Part shown: piece by piece, positions 58,135-64,000 of the stretch
How the letters are laid out: each line of letters begins with the position of its first letter
Position numbering within the stretch: the stretch's first letter is position 1
Source: Dactylorhiza incarnata
Lineage: Eukaryota > Streptophyta > Magnoliopsida > Asparagales > Orchidaceae
NCBI GenBank assembly: GCA_033032865.1
Contig: JAWHQI010000040.1
Location: forward strand, 12,507,001-12,571,000
Direction: 5' to 3'
Length of the DNA stretch: 64,000 bases
Translations under genes and position numbers: made by a program
Notes under the pieces: model-generated
The model's database searches: none
Told to the model about the DNA's origin: nothing
The model's input: only the letters and a program-made list of their open reading frames with translations

Positions 58135-60144
58135 ATGAAAAAGGAGACCGCCAGCCAGAAGAAGACGGAAAAGGCGGCTCAGATTCCTGCTGAGACTGGC
58201 TCATCAAAAGAGATCGCTCTATCTCCAAAGAAAAAGCCTGACTTGATGGAGGAAACGGTCTTGCTGGTCTCCACCGTTTGTCGATTTGTCGAGTAGTTCT
58301 TCGGGTCCTCCCGTTTTGAACTTTCCTGGCCTTTCTATTTCTTTTGATTGCCAGAAAATTGCTGAGGTTCTTGATCAGCTCGTTGTCCCGTCTGTCGAGA
58401 CCGCTTCAACCGAAGACAATCTATCTGATATGCGTGAGAAGAAGCCTGAGGCTGAGAAAATTAAGTGGAAGATCGCTGATTCTGAAGAAGCTGCAAAGGC
58501 AAAAAAAGAAAAAGCTTAAGTTCCCCTGTTAAACCAGCCCCGAAAAAGAAGAATGAAAAAACAAAGGTGTGATCGCTCCTGAGGCGATCACTCTTCTTGA
58601 AAGCTGTGGTCTTAAGCATCTCGAGGATGCTTCTGGGAAGACAAGTTGCGAGGTCAGTGTCTATCTCCCTTCTGTGATCTCAGTTTTTCTTTCAAGAGAA
58701 ACAAACTCCAAGTTGATTGCCTATCTTGATGAAGATTCTTCTTACGACCTCTCTTGTTCGATCTTGCAGGTGCTAGACCCTTTTGAATCTGAACGTCTTC
58801 GGGTGGCTACTGCAGAGAAGGAGGTCGCCGAAAAGGAGAAGGAGACCGCCGCAGAGACGACCAGATTAGAGGCGGAAGCAGAGAAGGAAGAGAGGAAAAA
58901 GGATGCTTTGCTTGCCGCAAAGAAGAAAAAAGAAGAGAAGAAAAAAGCTGATCTGCTTGCGGCAGAGAAGAAGAAAGAAGAAGAGGAAAAGAAGAAAGAA
59001 GAGGAGAAGAATGAAGAGGAGAAGAAGAAGACCGCTGCTCTACTCGCTGCAGAGAAGAAGAGGGAGGAAGAAAAGAAAGCTGCTCTTTCTGGCGGTCTGG
59101 CGAAATCCTTTGATGTTCAGGTTGATAAAGTAAGCAAAGCGGTGGCAGATCGCGCATCGGCGGTCTCTGCCTTGCAAACTGGTAAGGCAAAGATGGTTAC
59201 AGAATCATTGGAATTTCTTCCCCTGCCTACTGTTCGACCTAGATCTCCAGAGAAAAGGCGTGAGATCGTCATTATTGAGACATATGATATTCTTGTTAGC
59301 AATGCGGAGTTAAAAAGGAGGAGAAAAGAAGGAGAGAAATCGCAAAAGAGGGAATTGGAAAGAATGGACCTTGAGCATTTAAGGGGATCAGGCCGCCTTT
59401 TGCTGACCGCAGAACCCGCGGTCACAAAAGATATCAAAAGTACCTTGCATCACTGCGGTCTCGATTTCTTTCCAAGTATTCTCTTTATGTGAACCCTTCT
59501 ATTTTGAATTGTTTGTAGTTGGGTTAACTGTTGGAACTTTTCTGATCGCAGGTGATGAGGACACGGAGGTTCCGGAGGAAGGAGAGCTCCTTCCGCAAGA
59601 GATGATGGTTCCAGCTCAGCTTGCTGACATTCTTAAACCAATGTTTGAGGATGTCCGCTCCATGCTAATTCGGGAGCGATCGCAAAATGATCAACTCCGT
59701 GCCCGGGACAATCAGCTTTGGGCCTAGACCGCCGATTTTGAAGAAAGGCTGCGAGCTAATGAGAAACGAGTCCGCGAGGAGTGTGGTCAGAAGAATGCTG
59801 AGCTCGTTCAGGCACTTCGGAAAGCAGAGAAGGATGTTGAATACTACAAAGGCAAAGATGCAGCACTGTCCGCTGAGGTCGCCATCTTGAGAGGTGGTCC
59901 TACTAAAATGTCAATGAGGTCGGGGACTTCTGGCGATCACGCGGAGGAGAGACCAACTTCAGAAATAATGGTCATCCCTATGGAGCAAGTGGACAGAGAG
60001 ATGTCTAAAATTCATCGAGCTGCGATGTCTGCCAATCATAGCCTAGCGTCCGTTCTGACCGTTGTGAATGAATGCAGGATGTTGCAGCTTTTGTGGGAAG
60101 GAAGCGTCCGAATAGAAGATAGATTATTTTTCACATGGTCTTAA
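58135..60144 (+). pseudogene. Lys/Glu-rich coiled-coil protein of a plant transposon-type unit, broken
   Basis: Starts MKKETASQKKTEKAAQIPAE at 58,135. Frameshifts near 58,290, 58,515 and 58,565 separate the first pieces. The frame 58,569-59,475 has a conserved-looking part (ITLLESCGLKHLEDASGK) and a long Lys/Glu stretch (58,800-59,080). An intron at 59,476-59,551 (GTATTC...TGATCGCAG) joins LDFFP to DEDTEVPEEGEL in frame. The second exon has a coiled coil (RERSQNDQLRARDNQLWA), one TAG at 59,725, and continues (DFEERLRANEKRVREECGQK) to 60,144. Such coiled coils form the C-terminal half of PF04195-type transposon proteins. Function unknown. Confidence 0.6.
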
Positions 60145-60427
60145 ATTTCTGAAAACCTGGACAAGTTGAATGTGTTGTAATATGAATATTGACAATAATT
60201 TTTATTTGTGCGATCTTTGGGATATGAGGTCGATCTCTTATTATTACGTGCTGCTTATTTTGCTTCTGTTTTTACGCTTGTAATGCTTCTGGGGCTCCGC
60301 GGTCTCGTTTTAATGAGACCGAAAATATAGCGACATTTCTGACCTTATGCAGGTATTCCATCGGTCTAAACAATTTTACTGGGTGGTCTCTGGAGAAGTC
60401 ATCATTACAAAAATATCTTCGGATTTC

Positions 60428-60435
60428 TATAAATA
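60428..60435 (+). promoter_or_regulatory. TATA box of the second gene
   Basis: TATAAATA in tttctataaatagctgg, about 80 bp before the ATG at 60,506. Confidence 0.6.
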
Positions 60436-60505
60436 GCTGGCCTTGGAAATTTTTCTTTTCACTCTTCGAATGCGCCCCAAGCACTGATCTCAGCAAACTG
60501 TAATA

Positions 60506-62194
60506 ATGGTGTCCGCGCGAGCTTCCTCTGCTGAAGTCTTCTTGGGGCTGTTCACAAACCCAGCCGTCTATCCAAGGATGAATACTTGTCTTTCTTGCAA
60601 AGCATATGGTTCAAAACCATATCGTGGTGAGACAACCTAAGAAGGATGAAGGGTTAATTTTTGGGGAGGAAAACAAAATTGTGATCCTCATCGATCACTT
60701 TAATTATGGGCTGAAACTTCCCATTCCTTGGGAAATTCTTGAAGTGATGGAGCACTACGGGTTTGTGCTCGCCCAGCTGCCTCCGAACTCAATCGGTCTC
60801 ATCAACTTCTTTATTAATTACTTGCGGTCAGAAAGAATTAAGTTCATTATGGCGCTTTTCCGCGCGGCCTTAACTGCAAAGATATTAAAAGAGGGACAAA
60901 AGAAAGAAGAATTTAGGGGGTTAATGTATTTTTCATGCGAAGGAGTAAAAGTTTTGAATCTTTCTAATAAGGCTCCTTTCTGGATGGAAAGGTTCCTTGT
61001 CTTCGAAGGCGACCTCGGCGGTCTGAACATTCGACCATCTCCCAAAGCTGAAGGCGTCTTTAGGAAGAGTAAGACGATCGCAAAAGAGGAGCTGGACATT
61101 CTGGCTTTTCTGGCGGGCAAGCGGATAGACCTTATCCATTATCTAGCGATCTGGCCCGAGATCGCTGAGGTTTCTCCGGCGAAAAGTGAGTGTCTCTTCT
61201 GCGGTCTCATATGTCCTTTTTATAAATTCTTGATTTTTCTAAATTTTTACTTTTTCAGCGACCTTCGCGATCCCTATTACCGACCCGGTGGCACCAGCTG
61301 AAGAGGTGCTCACTCAGAGAGAAAGGAGAAAGAGAAGGGAAGAAGAGCGCGAGATCGCTGGGGTTGGTGATGCGTCTGAGACCACCAGCAATCAGTTCCC
61401 CTTGGCCGGTTTTATGAAGAAGCAAAAAGATATCAAGGGAAACCCCCTTCTTAGGTGGAGCACAAAAGGGAAAGTCGTGAAGGTGTCCACCGATCTCCCA
61501 CTTTGGAGCGGAAGACTATCTCGCCACGCTTTTGCGGTCACCTCGGCTTTATACGGAAAGAAAAATCTTGAAGAGGCTTAAAACCTTGAGACCGAGTTGC
61601 TTCCTGACGCCTGCGCTCAAGCGACCGCTAAGAGCACGGTCTTAAATCATCATATGGGGCGGTCTCTGCGAAGGGCCCTGAAAGATGCTGAAATTTTGCA
61701 TGAGGAGCGAAAAGTAAGAACTTTTACTTGAGATATCTAGCTTCTTTTTCGTGACCGCATGATCTAATAATTTTCCTTCGCAGCAATCGAAAGAAGCGGC
61801 ATATGATCCAGATAATCATGAATTCCATAGCGCTTTGATGCATCATATAAAAGAGACCGCAGAGCAAGTGATTTCAGAACTTCACGACCGTGGCGGTCTT
61901 ACTGAAGAGTTCAAAGATATCAAATTTGCTGATCTTTTCCCCGACGCTGCGAGGGTAATAGACAAACAGTCGATCACGACTGATGAGGCCACCGTGGAAG
62001 GAGAAGAAAAGGAAGCAGATGTTGATATTGAAGTAAATACTGATGAAAAGAGTGGAAGCCAGTATGTTGTTGGTAATGATACAAGCTCTGCTGCGGACTC
62101 AAGCTCGGGATCTAAAGTTCCTGCCCGAGATTCAGAAGAATCCTCAGATGTGACCGGCTCTTCTTCAGATGACGAGAGGTCTCCCAAAAGATAA
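60506..62194 (+). pseudogene. PF04195-like (gypsy-type transposon) gene with two introns
   Basis: Starts MVSARASSAEVFLGLFTNP at 60,506. A frameshift near 60,600 leads to the main frame with FNYGLKLPIPWEILEVMEHY and FVLAQLPPNSIGLINFFINY, the pattern of the PF04195 N-terminal domain (roughly L-P-P---F---L---YGL---QL-PN). Intron 1 is 61,186-61,258 (GTGAGT...TTTTTCAG). Exon 2 begins in frame and contains LAGFMKKQKDIKGNPLLRW; a TAA at 61,579 interrupts it. Intron 2 is 61,714-61,783 (GTAAGA...CCTTCGCAG). Exon 3 joins in frame and ends in an acidic Ser-rich tail (SDVTGSSSDDERSPKR). The domain is common in plant LTR-element-derived genes and its role is unknown. The family call is from memory of the pattern. 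Confidence 0.65.
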
Positions 62195-63330
62195 AAAAGC
62201 CAATAGATTCACTTGTAATTTTTACCTTTTGCGTCTGCGGTTTTTATGTCTGTGCGATCTGATGTAATGAAAAAATGGAAGAATAGAAGTTTGGTATACC
62301 TGTCTTCTCTGCAAATTAATGACTTGTTGTACCTTTTGAATATCGATTGTATTATTTGCGATCTTGTTGTAGTAATATAGATCTGGCACTCGATCTCAAT
62401 GCCCCCAGATGTTACCTAGCTCAGGATAGTTATCTTGCATACTTCATACCGAGCGATTCAATAATGGCGATCTCATGTCTTTCAGATCACATTACCGGAC
62501 GGTGAAGTATTGGTTCTAATTAAGCAAGAATGGAATCGCGAGCTAAGGATGGACATGATCTCTTAATACTGGTGGTCTCTATATATAACATACCTATATG
62601 AGACCGCTTACTATATTTGCGGTCTATGACCTTTAATATCTAATAAGAATGTCAATTCATAGATGTTGATCCCGAATAATTTCGAACGGGAACATGATAT
62701 GATCTTCCACGATTGAGACCGCTTCTTGAAAAGTACATCCCTTTAATAGATAATCCGCGATCTTTAACTCTTCAAGCCATTCCTTAGATATTTAGAAAAG
62801 AATCTTTCGTGATAACCAGCGGTCTCTTATATAAGATAAATAAGTTGAATCCCTGATCTCCATTTTTTCGGACCGGTTAATACGAAGGTAAATAATTCTA
62901 GTCGAACAAGTTATGAGATCGCAAAGGATAAACAAGATTACTTATGATTAGCGGTCTCTGACTATGATATACCTTCATGAGGACGTTTATCACTTTTGCG
63001 ATCTCTGATGTTAAACACTTGTCAAGATAGAGAGAGTGAGAATTCGTTGATGCTAATTCTCAAATGAATAAATATAGAATGTGATTTTCAAAGTTTCACA
63101 TGTTGCCTTTAAAACTGGCGATCTTAAATTTGCAAGATTTTTAGAGATAAAAATTCATAATCCATGTGATCCCTGAATAGCCTTTAATGAGAGCGAGAAC
63201 GACGATCTTGAAGACTTTAAGATGGCGGACTCAGTTACTTCAGACCGCCCCATGCAACAATCCAATGCAGAAAACTGACGGTCTTCAAAAAACTTCAGAC
63301 CGCCACTTCATAATAAGAGCTTGATAGATA
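62195..63330 (+). repeat. Non-coding tail with dispersed GCGGTCT / GCGATCT motifs
   Basis: Motif copies of both orientations every 50-100 bp (for example gagaccgcttactatatttg at 62,602 followed by gcggtctatgac; gcggtctctgactatgatat at 62,951). The two stretches around 62,570-62,640 and 62,950-63,010 are degenerate copies of each other. I see no genes. Confidence 0.65.
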
Positions 63331-63344
63331 TAATTTGTGTTGAT

Positions 63345-63640
63345 CTAAAGGGCACGTGTGGTCATGCCAGTATTGCTTTCCTCAAGAGACCATTATAATT
63401 TCAGCACTTTCAAAGAGATATGGAGAATAATATCTCAAAAATGATCAAAAAGGCAGGTGTGGTTATGCCGCGGAGGCTATACCGACATTGCTTTACTTGA
63501 AAGATCATTCAAAATCATACAACCAACATCCTCTTGTCTATCCTCACACCAATGAGCATTCGAGGGTCACAGAACAAGATGATCCATAGGGTACCACGGA
63601 GGTTACACAGACATTGTTTTTCCGGGAAAGATCATCAAGA
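63345..63640 (+). repeat. Degenerate repeat of about 110 bp, three copies
   Basis: Copies start near 63,350, 63,454 and 63,589. Each has a ggtgtggttatgccg-like or gggtaccacggaggtt-like start, then 'acattg-tt', and ends in aaagatcatt or a close variant. Confidence 0.6.
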
Positions 63641-64000
63641 CTGTAACGATGTCCTATAATGCATGACAGAGCTGAACATTCACCTAGACCTCCCTTGATG
63701 CAGAGGTGTGTCAGATATCAGCAGGATCCGGCATCCTAAAGCTCCTCCGCACGAGCTTGGCGAGCTACTGTTGTACAACCCTCATTCTCCGAGGGTGGGC
63801 CCCACTAAAGGCCACGTAGGCGGAGGTCAAGGTCAAGAGGTCAAGGCGGAAGTCTACAATTCGGAAGATGAAGGAAGATCAAGAGCTTTAGTTGTGCGAG
63901 GAGGTACTTGCTCGCCCCATGCCGAGGAGGAAAGCCCTGCTCGGTGTTTCCTACCCGGCCAGGCGAGGAGGACATGAACCCGGACCTGCTCGCCTACTGG
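63641..64000. other. Right end of the window, GC-rich, no recognised gene
   Basis: An open frame at 63,708-63,977 (MSDISRIRHPKAPPHELG) has no recognisable domain. The sequence runs to the window edge, and its style resembles Ty3 LTR sequence, but no end or repeat is seen. Confidence 0.35.

Noticed and set aside
58807..59190. 127-codon minus-strand frame rich in Ser/Leu
   Set aside because: Reverse shadow of the Lys/Glu-rich coding stretch (GAAGAAG on plus reads as CTTCTTC on minus).
63708..63977. 89-codon frame at the right edge
   Set aside because: No recognisable domain, GC-rich edge sequence; kept only as an unexplained region.
1..64000. tRNA and rRNA genes
   Set aside because: I saw no cloverleaf with TTC-loop consensus and no rRNA-like stretch; primer-binding sites resemble tRNA ends only over about 12-18 bases.

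Overview
This window is intergenic DNA from a large, repeat-rich flowering-plant genome. No intact host gene, tRNA or rRNA gene was found. Nearly everything is retrotransposon or DNA-transposon sequence nested several levels deep. The evidence for a plant is the set of families: Athila-like and chromovirus-like Ty3, SIRE/Maximus-like Ty1/copia, a TRIM, a MULE with 9-bp target duplications, MITEs, and PF04195-like 'gypsy-type transposon' genes with short GT-AG introns. The species cannot be named from sequence alone.

Left nest (1-27,480). The oldest layer is a plus-strand Athila-like element. Its RNase H and integrase lie at 1-1,104, and its integrase continues at 21,336. A minus-strand Ty3 element that carries only gag (1,105-21,330, target duplication ACTAT) splits the integrase. 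The left LTR of that element is split by a 5.1-kb solo LTR (2,760-16,048, CGGCC). The solo LTR is split in turn by a copia-like non-autonomous element (5,526-13,717, AAAGT). The Athila tail holds a hAT-like MITE (21,804-22,345) and a 3.5-kb MULE (22,730-26,213, TTTTGTTTA). The MULE carries a FAR1-type DNA-binding domain and a convergent plant-mobile-domain-like gene.

Right nest (27,481-53,360). A plus-strand remnant of the same copia-like family was hit by a minus-strand relative (28,262-49,945, ATTAT). That relative was then hit by a SIRE-like copia element (29,573-43,707, ATATC). Inside the SIRE-like element sit a 289-bp TRIM (33,487-33,775, AAATA) and a 2.2-kb solo LTR (39,891-42,092, AATTT). 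The minus-strand relative also holds about 3 kb of gene-like DNA (about 45,415-48,690) with a transit-peptide-like open frame and its own Tourist-like MITE. This may be a captured host gene fragment.

Right end (53,361-64,000). A decayed minus-strand Ty3 gag remnant is followed by a unit (about 57,360-64,000) with two tandem plus-strand genes. Each gene has its own TATA box. Three short introns join frames coherently, and both genes are broken. The whole unit is studded with GCGGTCTC-type motifs.

Recurring theme. Several unrelated elements each carry their own short, mostly self-complementary motif, repeated in LTRs, leaders and non-coding interior. All coding regions are broken, so nothing here looks autonomously active. 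Coordinates of elements with target duplications are base-exact; other edges are approximate.
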